NCBI RefSeq assembly: GCF_000230895.2
Contig: NC_016604.1
Coordinates: forward strand, 6,014,001-6,078,000
Direction: 5' to 3'
Origin: Mycolicibacterium rhodesiae NBB3
Lineage (GTDB): Bacteria > Actinomycetota > Actinomycetes > Mycobacteriales > Mycobacteriaceae
Length of the DNA stretch: 64,000 bases
The notes under the pieces are model-generated. The model was not told the DNA's origin and did no database searches. It saw only the letters and a program-made list of their open reading frames with translations. The position numbers and the translations under genes were made by a program. Position 1 is the stretch's first letter. Each line of letters begins with the position of its first letter. This document shows positions 33,659-42,583 of the stretch, piece after piece.

Positions 33659-34753
33659 GTGCTGATCAGCGGACCCCGCGCCGGCCTGCTTGCCGCGTCG
33701 GCGGCGATCGTGGCGGCGGTGGCCGTCAGCGGCTGCGGCTCGCTGGGCGGCGAATCGTCGGCTCCTCCAGGTCAGCAGGCACCCATCACCAGCACGACGA
33801 AAATCGCCAGCGCAGGCGTCCTCGGCAATCAGCGCAGGCCAGACGAGTCCTGTGCCCCCGAACCCACCCCCGTCGACCCCGGTCCGCCCGACCGGCAGGT
33901 CACCCATGCCGCGGGCGAAACCATGGTGCAAGCGGATCCCCAGCGCATCGTGGTCCTCGCCGGCGACCAGCTCGACACGCTGTGCGCGCTCGGCCTGCAA
34001 TCACGGGTGGTGGCCGCCGCGTTGCCCGATGGCGCCGACAGCCAGCCGTCGTACCTCGGCAAGGTCATCCACGATGTGCCGGGCGCAGGAAGTCGCAGCG
34101 CACCCGACATCGACGCGATCAAGGCGGCAACCCCGGATTTGATCCTGGGGTCCGAAGCGTTGACCCCCGACGACTTCGGTGAACTCTCGGCGATCGCACC
34201 GACGGTGTTCACCGGCCCACCGGGGGCCAAATGGCAGGACAACATGCGCACGGTCGGGGCGGCCACCGGTCGTCTCGACGTGGCGAATCAAATGATCGAC
34301 GGTTTCGAGCGGGCCGCCGACAAGACCGGGGCCGACAACGACGCCACTCATTTCCAGGCTTCGGTGGTGCAGTTCACCGAGACCGCGATGCGGGTCTACG
34401 GCCTCGACAACTTCCCAGGCAGTGTGTTGGGGGCAGTCGGCGTCGATCGCCCTGCGTCCCAGCGGTTTACCGATAAGCCGTATCTCGAGATCGGCATCAC
34501 CGACACCGACTTGGACAACGCGCCGGACTTCTCAGCCGCCGACGGCGACATCGTCTACATCTCGTTCGACTCTGCCGCGGCCAAAGATCGCGCGCCCCGC
34601 GTCTTGGAGAGCGACGCGTGGAGGAAACTGTCCGCCAACCGTGACAACCGGATCTTCGCCGTCAACAACGAGGTGTGGCAGACCGGCGAAGGCATCGTCG
34701 CCGCCCGCGGGATACTCGCGGACCTACCGTGGATCAACGCGCCGATCAACTAG
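33659..34753 (+). CDS. fecB: Iron-siderophore-type periplasmic binding lipoprotein FecB
   Basis: A 364-aa exported lipoprotein. The signal peptide ends AAVAVSGC with the lipidated cysteine at residue 26. The mature part is a class III binding protein (PRK-type) with RIVVLAGDQLDTLCALGL, AATPDLILGSEALTPDD and the C-terminal VNNEVWQTGEGIVAARGIL. It should capture an Fe(III) complex such as heme or carboxymycobactin at the outer face of the membrane. GTG at 33659 is chosen to give the full signal peptide. No IdeR-like box was seen in the upstream 150 bp. It corresponds to Rv3044. Confidence 0.92.
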   Translation: MLISGPRAGLLAASAAIVAAVAVSGCGSLGGESSAPPGQQAPITSTTKIASAGVLGNQRRPDESCAPEPTPVDPGPPDRQVTHAAGETMVQADPQRIVVLAGDQLDTLCALGLQSRVVAAALPDGADSQPSYLGKVIHDVPGAGSRSAPDIDAIKAATPDLILGSEALTPDDFGELSAIAPTVFTGPPGAKWQDNMRTVGAATGRLDVANQMIDGFERAADKTGADNDATHFQASVVQFTETAMRVYGLDNFPGSVLGAVGVDRPASQRFTDKPYLEIGITDTDLDNAPDFSAADGDIVYISFDSAAAKDRAPRVLESDAWRKLSANRDNRIFAVNNEVWQTGEGIVAARGILADLPWINAPIN

Positions 34754-34763
34754 CGTGGCGCAG

Positions 34764-35039
34764 ATGTTCCACGTCCTGAAATCCACCTATCTGCAACCGC
34801 CCGACATCGTCAACCAGACCCGGCCCGCGCATCTGGAATGGCTGAAAGGCGAGGTCGCCGCAGGCCGTATCGTGCTCGCGGGGCGGCTGGAGGACGAGAC
34901 CGGCGCCGTCCTCATCACCGGCGACATCAGCGCAGACGAGGCCCGAGCCATTGTGGACGACGATCCCTACACCGCCGCTGAGGTGGCCCGATACGAGCTG
35001 ACGCCGTTCAACGGCGCGTTCCGTGCGCCGGGACTTTAG
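34764..35039 (+). CDS. YciI-like family protein
   Basis: A 91-aa dimeric alpha/beta-barrel-type protein. It begins FHVLKSTYLQPPDIVNQTRP, has the conserved HLEWLKGEVAAGRIVLAGRLED and ends VARYELTPFNGAF. YciI proteins have a His-Asp pair and are suspected enzymes of aromatic breakdown or stress, but most have no assigned role. ATG at 34764 is preferred to a GTG nine bases earlier. It follows fecB by 10 bp, so the two are probably co-transcribed. This gene is not part of the M. tuberculosis order I recall. Confidence 0.82.
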   Translation: MFHVLKSTYLQPPDIVNQTRPAHLEWLKGEVAAGRIVLAGRLEDETGAVLITGDISADEARAIVDDDPYTAAEVARYELTPFNGAFRAPGL

Positions 35040-35151
35040 GAAATAACTCACACTTTCGCGGGGAAGACCGGGCGGCACTGGGCCGTTGTTTGGGATGAGT
35101 CGCACTGTCGCGACGAATTCCCTTTGCAATTACCCAAGTTAGAAGGCCGCT

Positions 35152-36201
35152 ATGACCACCGTTTCCGCATATGCCGCCACGTCGGCGAACGAGCCGCTCA
35201 CCAAGACCACGATCACCCGCCGCGACGTCGGGCCACACGATGTCGCCTTCGACATCCACTTCGCGGGGATCTGTCACTCCGACATCCACACCGTGAAGGC
35301 CGAATGGGGTGAGCCGAACTATCCCGTGGTGCCGGGGCACGAGATCGCGGGCGTCGTGACCGAGGTCGGTACCGACGTCACCAAGTTCAAGGTGGGCGAT
35401 CGGGTCGGCGTCGGCTGCTTCGTCGACAGCTGCCGGGAGTGCGACCAGTGCCGCGCGGGTGAGGAGCAGTACTGCACCAACCCAGGAATGATCGGCACGT
35501 ACAACAGCGTGGGCCGTGACGGCGAACCGACTCAGGGCGGCTACAGCGGCGCGATCGTCGTCGACGAGAACTACGTGTTGCGCATCCCCGACAGCCTGCC
35601 GCTGGATGCAGCCGCACCACTGCTGTGCGCGGGCATCACTCTGTATTCGCCTCTGCGCCACTGGAATGCCGGCCCCGGCACGAGCGTGGCCGTGATCGGT
35701 CTCGGCGGGCTGGGCCACGTGGGAGTCAAGCTTGCGCACGCGATGGGCGCGAAGGTGACGGTGCTGAGCCAGTCGCTCAAGAAAATGGAGGACGGCTTGC
35801 GGCTGGGCGCCGACGAGTACTACGCCACCTCCGACCCCGGGACGTTCGAGACGCTTGCCGGCTCGTTCGATCTGATTCTGAACACCGTCTCGGCCAACCT
35901 CGACCTGAACGCTTACCTGAAGCTGCTGAAGCTCGACGGCACACTGGTCGAGCTGGGCATGCCCGAACGTCCCATGTCGGTGGCGGCCTCCGCGCTGGTG
36001 TTCGCACGGCGCAGCCTGGCCGGTTCGTTGATCGGCGGCATCGCCGAGACGCAGGAGATGCTGGATTTCTGCGCCGAGCACGATGTGCGGCCCGAAATCG
36101 AGGTCATCACACCGGATTACATCAACGAGGCGTACCAGCGGGTGCTCGCCAGCGACGTGCGCTACCGGTTCGTCATCGACACCGCAACGCTGCGCGGCTA
36201 G
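35152..36201 (+). CDS. adhC: NADP-dependent zinc alcohol dehydrogenase AdhC
   Basis: A 349-aa medium-chain dehydrogenase. The catalytic zinc ligands are in GICHSDIH and GHEIAG; the structural zinc is held by CRECDQCRAGEEQYC. The Rossmann motif is VIGLGGLGHVGVKLA. AGAAGG precedes the ATG. It reduces aldehydes with NADPH in mycobacteria and is close to the cinnamyl-alcohol dehydrogenase subgroup. It is likely cytosolic and constitutive; the 112-bp upstream gap is its promoter region. It corresponds to Rv3045. Confidence 0.94.
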   Translation: MTTVSAYAATSANEPLTKTTITRRDVGPHDVAFDIHFAGICHSDIHTVKAEWGEPNYPVVPGHEIAGVVTEVGTDVTKFKVGDRVGVGCFVDSCRECDQCRAGEEQYCTNPGMIGTYNSVGRDGEPTQGGYSGAIVVDENYVLRIPDSLPLDAAAPLLCAGITLYSPLRHWNAGPGTSVAVIGLGGLGHVGVKLAHAMGAKVTVLSQSLKKMEDGLRLGADEYYATSDPGTFETLAGSFDLILNTVSANLDLNAYLKLLKLDGTLVELGMPERPMSVAASALVFARRSLAGSLIGGIAETQEMLDFCAEHDVRPEIEVITPDYINEAYQRVLASDVRYRFVIDTATLRG

Positions 36202-36207
36202 GCGCCG

Positions 36208-36525
36208 CTAATCCGCGGTGTGGTGCAGTGGCCACCCCGCGGCGGCCAACTTTGCGGCGACCCGCGCAACATTTTCGGGGCCCGCGTCATGATGGCTGAC
36301 GTCCTTGATGAAGGCCGCGATCTCGTCTTCGTCGAATCCGCCGTCAGCCGCTGCGGGTGCGCCGTCGGCCGTGAGGTTCCTGACCACTTCCTTGACCTGG
36401 TCGTCGGTCAGCGGAGTGGCCCGAAGCAGCGACAGCAGCGGAACCCGGTCCGGTCCGGGAACGCCCTCCGGGTAGCCGGCGCGCAGCCAGTTCAGGATCG
36501 AGTGCAGCAGCGAGGTCGCGGTCAC
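36208..36525 (-). CDS. DUF3349 protein (Rv3046c homologue)
   Basis: A 105-aa small helical protein of the mycobacterial DUF3349 family. It begins SLLHSILNWLRAGYPEGVPG and has DRVPLLSLLRATPLTDDQVKEVV and EDEIAAFIKDV, then ends AAKLAAAGWPLH. GTG at 36525 gives the standard N-terminus. The fold is a helical bundle with no known activity. It converges on adhC with 6 bp between the two stop codons. Confidence 0.88.
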   Translation of the reverse strand: MTATSLLHSILNWLRAGYPEGVPGPDRVPLLSLLRATPLTDDQVKEVVRNLTADGAPAAADGGFDEDEIAAFIKDVSHHDAGPENVARVAAKLAAAGWPLHHTAD

Positions 36526-36704
36526 GACAAGAGTTTCGTACCCCGCCGCTGCCGCCGCCACAGTGGGTCGGACAGTTTGACCGCAGTTCACCGCGCGTTC
36601 ATCAGTCTCGGCGCCGAGGCACGATGCACGTACCCGGCTGCTAGCCCCAATCGGAACGGCATTTACCAAGTGCCCGCACTCTGGTGCGCGCTAGCGTGAA
36701 GGCG

Positions 36705-37421
36705 ATGCTGCCGATGGTTCCCGGTTTCGACGAGTGGATGAACCTCGCTCTGGCCGAGGAAGCTGCCAGAGCCGGCGAGTCCGTCGAGACATACATCGGC
36801 CGTGCGGTCGCTTCGCGAATGGTGGTCGGGCGGGCCCGCCGCGGTGACACCGATACGCAGGAACTGCTGGCGCGCGTCCGCTCGTCGAATCTTGACGTGC
36901 CAGGCCCCGTGGTGAGCAGCGCGGCCGATGCCGTCATCTCCAATCCGGACCGGCTCCGCGCGTTGTATGACAGTGGATTGCTCAATACCGAACGAGCACA
37001 GAGCCTGGACCGAATTGTGGCCATGGTGGTGGCGGCGGTGGGGGTGCCTTCCGCCGCCGTGACGCTGGTCGATCGTGACACCCAGTACATGTGTAGCGCC
37101 ATCGGTCTCGCCGGCGCTGTGGCTATCGCCCGAAAGGGGCCCCTAGACGGTTCGCTCGGCCGTGAAGTAGTCGTTTCCGGCAGACCTTTGATCATCGAAG
37201 ATGCCCGTCAGGAGCCGCTGCTTGGTGATCATCTCGCGGTACGGGAAGGTTACGTCGTCGCTTACGCAGGCTTCCCGTTGACCGACGGCCAGGGGCAAAC
37301 CATCGGAGCGCTGGCCGCGTGGGACACCCGATCGCGACGATGGACGTCAGGACATACGCAGGTGATGGGCGATTTCGTCATGATGATCCGCGCGCGCATC
37401 TTCGGCATCGCTTTGACCTGA
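36705..37421 (+). CDS. GAF-domain protein
   Basis: A protein of about 238 aa. Residues 1-50 form an amphipathic region with LAEEAARAGESVETYIGRAV, resembling a ribbon-helix-helix-like or sensor linker. From about residue 100 to the end is a GAF domain (RIVAMVVAAVGVPSAAVTLV, EVVVSGRPLIIEDARQ, YAGFPLTDGQGQTIGALAAWD). It may bind a small ligand or control a partner protein; no output domain is attached. The start is uncertain: GTG at 36684, GTG at 36696 and ATG at 36714 are alternatives. It begins the accessory block that replaces the Rv3047c position. Confidence 0.78.
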   Translation: MLPMVPGFDEWMNLALAEEAARAGESVETYIGRAVASRMVVGRARRGDTDTQELLARVRSSNLDVPGPVVSSAADAVISNPDRLRALYDSGLLNTERAQSLDRIVAMVVAAVGVPSAAVTLVDRDTQYMCSAIGLAGAVAIARKGPLDGSLGREVVVSGRPLIIEDARQEPLLGDHLAVREGYVVAYAGFPLTDGQGQTIGALAAWDTRSRRWTSGHTQVMGDFVMMIRARIFGIALT

Positions 37422-37547
37422 GAAGTATTCGGACAGCACACTTGTCACAACCCGCGGCAACGCCGTCCAAAGGCGCAAGGGGGGCGCGAACCCTGCGCTG
37501 TTCGGTCCGGACTGTGATGTACCTGTGTGGAAAGACGATGTGAGTCC

Positions 37548-39020
37548 ATGACCGCTCATGCTGATCCGGAACGCGGCAGCGAGTCCTCGCCCCCCACCGG
37601 GACGCCGCGGCGGTACGCCTCCATCGACTTCGCACGCAGCAGAACCGGAAGTGTCGCGCTCACAATCACTCTCGACGTGGCGGCGCTGGCCGTCTCGGTG
37701 GTCGCGCCCGATTTCTGGGAAACGAGTCACTTGGCCGGTCCTGCCAATCAGTTGACGTGGCTGTTCGTCCCGCTGGCGCTCAGTCTGTTTGCCCGCGAGG
37801 GGTTGTATCAGCGCAACCTGACCCGCGACTTTCTCGATGAGGCATATCCAATCGTCAGCTCCATCGCGATCGCGTCGTTCGCCTTGCTGGGCCTACTTCT
37901 CCTGGCCGGCCTCTCGCATCCGGGCTACCACGTGGTGTTGACCGGGCTGTGCGCCGCAATCCTGGTACAAGTCGTCCGACTCGCCCGCAATTTTGTTCAG
38001 CGCCATCTCCGCCGAGCTCACATTTCGGCCTCGCCGACACTGGTCGTCGGGGACACCGAGATGGTCGACCATGTGATCTCCCACATGTACGCCCTGCCCG
38101 AATACGGACTACGTCCGACCGGCATTCTGGCCGCCAAGCCGCCGGACCCGTCCGCCACGTCTTCTACACACCCACCCGTTCCCTACCTTGGCTCCCCTAC
38201 GCGGTTCGGTGTGGTCGCGCGGGCGATGGGTATCGAAGAGGTCGTCATCACCGAGGCCGACAGCAGCGACGAGGAGCTGGTCGACCTGATCGCAAAGGCG
38301 CATCGTCACGACATCCGGGTGTGGGTTGTGCCGCGGTTACATGACGCCGTCGGCAAACGAGCACGGATCGATCACCTCGGCGGTCTACCCATGCTGGTGC
38401 TTCCCCCGGTCAACCCGGCAGGATGGCAATTCGCGATGAAGTACGCGATGGACCGCGTCGTCTCCGCCGTGCTGCTGTTGCTCATCTCGCCGTTGTTCCT
38501 CACCTTGGCGCTGCTGGTACGGCTCAGTTCGCCGGGTCCGGTCTTCTTCCGCCAGAAGCGAGTTGGGCGTGATGGCAAACCCTTCGACTGCCTGAAGTTC
38601 CGGTCGATGCGCCCGCCCAGCACCTCCGACACCGCGTTCGAGCTGAAGGCGGGTGCGGCGCCCGGCGGCGTGGAGGGCGTCGATCGGCGCACCCGGGTGG
38701 GAGCGCTGATGCGCGCGCTGTCGCTGGACGAATTGCCTCAGCTCATCAACGTTCTTCGCGGCGACATGAGCCTCGTCGGTCCACGGCCTGAAAGACCGGA
38801 ATTCGTCGAGTTCTTTGAGATACACATCCACCGTTACGGCCAACGGCATCGGGTCAAGGCGGGCCTGACCGGTTGGGCGCAGGTGCACGGCCTGCGCGGA
38901 CAGACCTCGATCGCCGACCGCGCGGAATGGGACAATTACTACATCGAGAACTGGTCGTTCTGGCTGGACATCAAGATCCTGCTGCTAACCGTCCTCGCGG
39001 TGCTCAAGCGCGCGGAGTGA
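37548..39020 (+). CDS. Polyprenyl glycosylphosphotransferase for exopolysaccharide synthesis
   Basis: A 490-aa membrane protein of the WcaJ/WbaP type. Four N-terminal membrane helices (residues about 35-130) are followed by a CoA-binding-like domain (TLVVGDTEMVDHVISHMYAL). A fifth hydrophobic helix precedes the C-terminal sugar-phosphate transferase domain with FFRQKRVGRDGKPFDCLKFRSM, LDELPQLINVLRGDMSLVGP, PRPERPEFV and RVKAGLTGWAQVHGLRG. It should transfer a sugar-1-phosphate from a UDP-sugar to undecaprenyl or decaprenyl phosphate, the first step of a surface glycan. No other glycan genes adjoin it. A GTG 21 bases upstream is an alternative start. Confidence 0.9.
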   Translation: MTAHADPERGSESSPPTGTPRRYASIDFARSRTGSVALTITLDVAALAVSVVAPDFWETSHLAGPANQLTWLFVPLALSLFAREGLYQRNLTRDFLDEAYPIVSSIAIASFALLGLLLLAGLSHPGYHVVLTGLCAAILVQVVRLARNFVQRHLRRAHISASPTLVVGDTEMVDHVISHMYALPEYGLRPTGILAAKPPDPSATSSTHPPVPYLGSPTRFGVVARAMGIEEVVITEADSSDEELVDLIAKAHRHDIRVWVVPRLHDAVGKRARIDHLGGLPMLVLPPVNPAGWQFAMKYAMDRVVSAVLLLLISPLFLTLALLVRLSSPGPVFFRQKRVGRDGKPFDCLKFRSMRPPSTSDTAFELKAGAAPGGVEGVDRRTRVGALMRALSLDELPQLINVLRGDMSLVGPRPERPEFVEFFEIHIHRYGQRHRVKAGLTGWAQVHGLRGQTSIADRAEWDNYYIENWSFWLDIKILLLTVLAVLKRAE

Positions 39021-39064
39021 CGCGCCGGACGTAACGTCCGCCGCGGCCGGCGCGAAAAACATTC

Positions 39065-39697
39065 ATGAAGTCCAGGCCATTGATTTCGCATGTCTGCACC
39101 CTGGCGGCGGCCGCCGTGCTCGCCGCGATTTTCCTGATGACCCCGGCAATGTCATTGACGGCGGCGCCCCTGATCCCGGTGGCATCGGCAGCTTGTCCCG
39201 ATGCTGAAGTGGTGTTCGCTCGCGGCCGACAGGAACCACCCGGCGTCGGTCAGATCGGCGATGCTCTCGTTGCCGCATTGCGCTCGAAAACGCCGATGTC
39301 GGTCGGCGTCTATGGCGTGAACTATCCTGCCGACCTGGACGCCGCGACCGGCGCCAGAGATATCGGCGCCCACGTGCGGTCCATGGCGAGCAGCTGCCCG
39401 AACACCCGCATCGTGATCGGTGGCTATTCGCTCGGCGCCACGGCGGCTGACCTCTTTGCCAGGGCGAACTCGCTTCCAGCGGATATCAACCAGCATGTTG
39501 CCGCCATCGCGCTGTTCGGCAACGGCGGCAAGCGACTCGGTCCGGCCCCCGCCTACGCGGGCAGGATGATCGACCAGTGCGCCGACGGTGACCCCATCTG
39601 TGGGCGAGGTTTCAACTGGGATTCGCACCTGCAGCCGTCATACCTCGGCTCAGGACTGGTGGACCAAGCCGCCGGCTTCATCGCCGGCAAGCTGTAG
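39065..39697 (+). CDS. Secreted cutinase-family esterase
   Basis: A 210-aa exported serine hydrolase. The signal peptide covers about residues 1-42 and ends LIPVASAA. The mature protein starts CPDAEVVFARGRQEPPGVG. The catalytic serine is in IVIGGYSLGATAADLF, the aspartate in DQCADGDPICGRG and the histidine in SHLQPSYLGSGLV; four cysteines fit the two cutinase disulfides. It should cleave lipid esters at the cell surface, like the Cut/Cfp21 enzymes. It follows the glycosylphosphotransferase gene by 44 bp. Functional residues are all present. Confidence 0.92.
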   Translation: MKSRPLISHVCTLAAAAVLAAIFLMTPAMSLTAAPLIPVASAACPDAEVVFARGRQEPPGVGQIGDALVAALRSKTPMSVGVYGVNYPADLDAATGARDIGAHVRSMASSCPNTRIVIGGYSLGATAADLFARANSLPADINQHVAAIALFGNGGKRLGPAPAYAGRMIDQCADGDPICGRGFNWDSHLQPSYLGSGLVDQAAGFIAGKL

Positions 39698-39730
39698 CCG
39701 CAGGCAGAGGCGTTCACCGGCGAGCCGACG

Positions 39731-40106
39731 CTAAAGTCCGCCAACTGACAAGACCTCAAACCTCGTCGAAGTTTTGCTGCCATCGGGATCGAGAGTGACA
39801 TCGACGGAGTACTCAAACGCGGATGCCCACGTCGAGAAGTGGGACTCTGGCGTCGGATACTCCCAGACCGTTGCGTTACTCCGCGACTAGCTTCCCGTTG
39901 GCGGCGAACTGGACGGACTTCCTTTCTGCGGTGAAGACATGAATCAAGACTCCGTTGTATGGAAGTGGCGCGGCGAGGACAGCGCAGCCACCATCACTGT
40001 TGGCAATCAATCACTGAGCGACAAACCGTCCGTTGTAATCCGCAGGGACAAGTTCGCACACAGCGGCGAAGCGTGCTGAGGTTCTAGGCAGCTGCTGTGA
40101 CAACAT
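39731..40106 (-). pseudogene. Decayed gene of unknown function (one in-frame stop, one frameshift)
   Basis: On the minus strand the frame from ATG 40106 reads ARFAAVCELVPADYNGRFVAQ-like sequence up to a TGA at 40011-40013. It then continues in the same frame with DGGCAVLAAPLPYNGVLIHV and FTAERKSVQFAANGKLVAE until a TAA at 39876-39878. Shifting one base, coding continues from 39880 as NATVWEYPTPESHFSTWASA, then FEYSVDVTLDPDGSKTSTRF and ends at a TAG (39731-39733). All three pieces have the composition of real protein and no neighbour explains them. I recognise no family. The lesions could also be sequencing errors, in which case this is an intact gene of about 125 aa. The rest of 40107-40403 holds only scattered short frames. 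Confidence 0.45.
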
Positions 40107-40403
40107 CAGGCCCGATCAATGCTTACGTCGCACCGACGCCGACAACACTGCCGACACCGAATGGGGCAACGCCCAGCCTGCCGACAACAGGGCAGTCTGA
40201 CGGGTGCGAGCCCAGTAGGTGGCGTCGTTATGCGACGGGCGGCAATGTCGAGGACGCCCCAACGGTCCTTTCACTCCGCGACCCGCGAAACTATCGCGGT
40301 TAGGTGCTGGCGTCGTTCTTCGCACGGTGGCCACCGAACTCACTCGGCAGGCACTCAATCTCGCCCGACACCCAGAGTGGCCGAATGGCGATGTCCGCGA
40401 GTC

Positions 40404-41486
40404 CTAATTGGTGTCCTCGTCATCGAGCAAGGGCGAATCTTTTTCGTCAACGACCACGATGCCCTCGGATTCGAGGATGCCAATGACATCTATCGATGGT
40501 TCCGCGTCGTCTTGGTTGGCGGTGTCGTCTACGTCGACGATGATCGGCTCCAGGTCGCCCCCCTTCTCGTAGAGGAAACGCTCTCGGTAGGCCCAGTAGG
40601 CGGCATTGGCCACGTCGTCGACCATCTTCCAGTTCAGGGCGGCACCGATCCCGACACCTGCGATGGGGACAAACTGCCCGAGCTTTTTCTTGGTGAGCTT
40701 CTGTCCGAACTGGGCGGCGAACTTCTGCATGACCTTGACGAAGGTCTGCTGGTTGAGCTGCCGCCAAGCCATGTTTGTGGCGAGGCTGCGCGTCAGGATC
40801 GCCAGCTGCTGGTAGGCAACAGCTTTGGCCGATGGCGTCACTGCAAGACCAAGGCCGATGACCTGCATCATGAACACTTCCTCAGCGGGGTCACGCGGAT
40901 CGTAGCCGTAGTACAGGGCGTCATGGGCAATGACTCGGCTGCACGCGGTGAGGAGGGCCGCTGCGTCGACTCCCATCGCCGCCGCGATAGTGCCGAGTCC
41001 AGGCGCGGAACCGGCACCTGCTCCAGCTACGGCACCGGCTGCAGCGAGTGCCTGGCCACCACTGACTGCCAGACCGGCGGCGGCTCCCTCTGCTGCGGCG
41101 GAAACCGAGTAGGCATAGTGCAGCCGGGTGAAGGAGGCGGTTTTGTCGATGGCCCGGAGGTCCAGCTGGCGGATGTCGTTCAGGTGCTCGACCAAGTGCC
41201 CTCTCTTGGCATAGGCCTTGACGACGCGGGCCTCTGAAGTCGTCAATTGACCCGTGCGGGTCATGAACTTGCCCGCTCCCTCGGCGGTCGCCTTTAGTGC
41301 GGCTGCTCCGCCGTCTTTGACCTTGGCTGCCCCAGGTGCCTTGAGCGCCTTGCCATACCAGTCGCGGCCCTTATCCTTCACGGACTCAGGAACCAGCCGT
41401 CGCGGGGATCGGCGCAACTCGCGCTCCCGGTGCTGCCGAACCTTCTCCAGCTCTTGCCGCTCATAATCCGACAACCTCACCGACAC
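40404..41486 (-). CDS. EcsC-family protein
   Basis: A 360-aa protein. The N-terminus is a highly charged coil (SDYERQELEKVRQHRERELRR). The middle contains an Ala/Gly-rich hydrophobic region (about 125-175) and the C-terminal half the EcsC hallmark FVPIAGVGIGAALNWKMVDD followed by AYWAYRERFL. EcsC proteins are named for an ABC-transporter operon gene of Bacillus but have no defined activity; they probably associate with membranes. The C-terminal tail is acidic. It stands alone, flanked on both sides by poorly coding DNA. It is the first gene of the accessory segment that ends with the kinase. Confidence 0.8.
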   Translation of the reverse strand: MSVRLSDYERQELEKVRQHRERELRRSPRRLVPESVKDKGRDWYGKALKAPGAAKVKDGGAAALKATAEGAGKFMTRTGQLTTSEARVVKAYAKRGHLVEHLNDIRQLDLRAIDKTASFTRLHYAYSVSAAAEGAAAGLAVSGGQALAAAGAVAGAGAGSAPGLGTIAAAMGVDAAALLTACSRVIAHDALYYGYDPRDPAEEVFMMQVIGLGLAVTPSAKAVAYQQLAILTRSLATNMAWRQLNQQTFVKVMQKFAAQFGQKLTKKKLGQFVPIAGVGIGAALNWKMVDDVANAAYWAYRERFLYEKGGDLEPIIVDVDDTANQDDAEPSIDVIGILESEGIVVVDEKDSPLLDDEDTN

Positions 41487-41613
41487 CCTCCCAATCGCCT
41501 ATTAGCCCTCGCCGTCAGATCACGTTTACCCGAAAGCGTGCAGTTCCAGGCTTAGCCGGGCCCCAGCGTCGTGACAAGACTCTGGCCTTCACACGTTCGA
41601 CGACAAGAGACTG

Positions 41614-41727
41614 ATGTTTACCATCGAAGGCACCGGGGTGCCGTCGGTGCACCTATGGGTAGTGCTGAACCCCAACCGTTCAAGCGATGCGACTACACGG
41701 AAGATGACCCAAGAACTGGTGCGATAG
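41614..41727 (+). other. Possible gene fragment, 37 aa
   Basis: The plus strand encodes MFTIEGTGVPSVHLWVVLNP followed by NRSSDATTRKMTQELVR before a TAG. In-frame coding-like sequence continues upstream to about 41575 without a start codon. The reading looks like the C-terminal end of a protein whose upstream part is gone. The stretch 41487-41901 holds nothing else that I can support. Confidence 0.3.
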
Positions 41728-41901
41728 GTGCAGACGGTGCGCCCGAAACCGAGTCACCTCTGATGACGATGTCCTTGGCGGCGTCGCCTGCGGGTCCGTC
41801 GGTGCGCCGATTCAAAATGGGCGGGCGCAACGCGAATCACGCTGGGAGTGGCTCGTCGGCGATTTACCGATACACGGTGGCGCGGGATTGCGGCCTGCCA
41901 T

Positions 41902-42081
41902 TCAAGGTGACTTCGCGCGGAACGAGACAGGGAACACCGGCCCCTCGCTTCTCTCCCGGCACTCACACGGACGCCAGAACGTCCCAGTCCACTTGCAGTC
42001 GTACCAGCGCAGGAGCATGTCGCACTTCTCCTCGTGCTCGCACATGTGCTCGTTACAGCGACGGCACACGAATACGCTCAT
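41902..42081 (-). CDS. Small Cys-rich protein, putative zinc ribbon
   Basis: A 59-aa protein with an N-terminal CRRCNEHMCEHEEKC cluster and a second CKW...CEC cluster, spaced to bind one or two metal ions, most likely zinc. The ATG at 42081 has AGGAGA six bases upstream, a strong ribosome site, which is why it is preferred to a longer frame. It lies 91 bp downstream of the kinase-linked 136-aa gene on the same strand and could be part of that transcript. Function unknown; similar short zinc ribbons often act as nucleic-acid or protein adaptors. Confidence 0.6.
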   Translation of the reverse strand: MSVFVCRRCNEHMCEHEEKCDMLLRWYDCKWTGTFWRPCECRERSEGPVFPVSFRAKSP

Positions 42082-42172
42082 CGTGATCTCCTGACTGCGT
42101 TGCACCGGGTCCGACCACAGGCACACACCCGACCGGCAGTCGCCAGCTCGATCGAGTAGGGCCACTCGCCAC

Positions 42173-42583
42173 TCAGAAACCGAAACAGCTTGTCAGCTGA
42201 CACCACTTGATGTCCGTGCCCACAGCATTCTCGTCTGCCCACTGCTCAAGCTCGGGCTTCCGCGACGCACACACTTTGATGTAGGAGTCACCGACAAACA
42301 CGTCCCCTCGCGCGGGCTCACCGTTGATCGAGGGACAGCTAGCCTGGTGCAAGATCACGTTGTTCGCGTTCAACGTTCGCTCGATGTTCAGCACGTAACC
42401 GCCTTTGTGTAATCGGACCCACTCTCGATACCCCTGGTCGTTGCCGTCCTTGAACACCACCACGGTCGACGGCTGCGCAACCGGCATCACCTGTGAGCAT
42501 TCGTCGCACATCCCGGCCGCATTCAGTTCGATGTCATGCCACGAGCAGCGCCGCCTCTCTGTAACCATCCGATCTCCGGTCAT
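42173..42583 (-). CDS. Hypothetical Cys-containing protein, third gene of the kinase operon
   Basis: A 136-aa protein. The N-terminus has a CSWHD...CDEC pair (a possible small zinc site). The remainder contains DQGYREWVRLHKGGYVLNIE, VILHQASCPSINGEPARG and ELEQWADENAVGTDIKWCQL. I recognise the last part only as resembling a domain seen in uncharacterised actinobacterial proteins, so no function is assigned. Its ATG overlaps the preceding 62-aa gene's stop (ATGA), so it is coupled to the receptor kinase gene. Confidence 0.6.
   Translation of the reverse strand: MTGDRMVTERRRCSWHDIELNAAGMCDECSQVMPVAQPSTVVVFKDGNDQGYREWVRLHKGGYVLNIERTLNANNVILHQASCPSINGEPARGDVFVGDSYIKVCASRKPELEQWADENAVGTDIKWCQLTSCFGF

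Noticed and set aside
40097..40303. Plus-strand 68-aa frame with Pro/Thr-rich start
   Set aside because: Opposite the decayed minus-strand frames; no ribosome site and no family resemblance.
41571..42086. 171-codon plus-strand frame
   Set aside because: Overlaps the Cys-rich gene, which has a strong ribosome site; composition is shadow-like.
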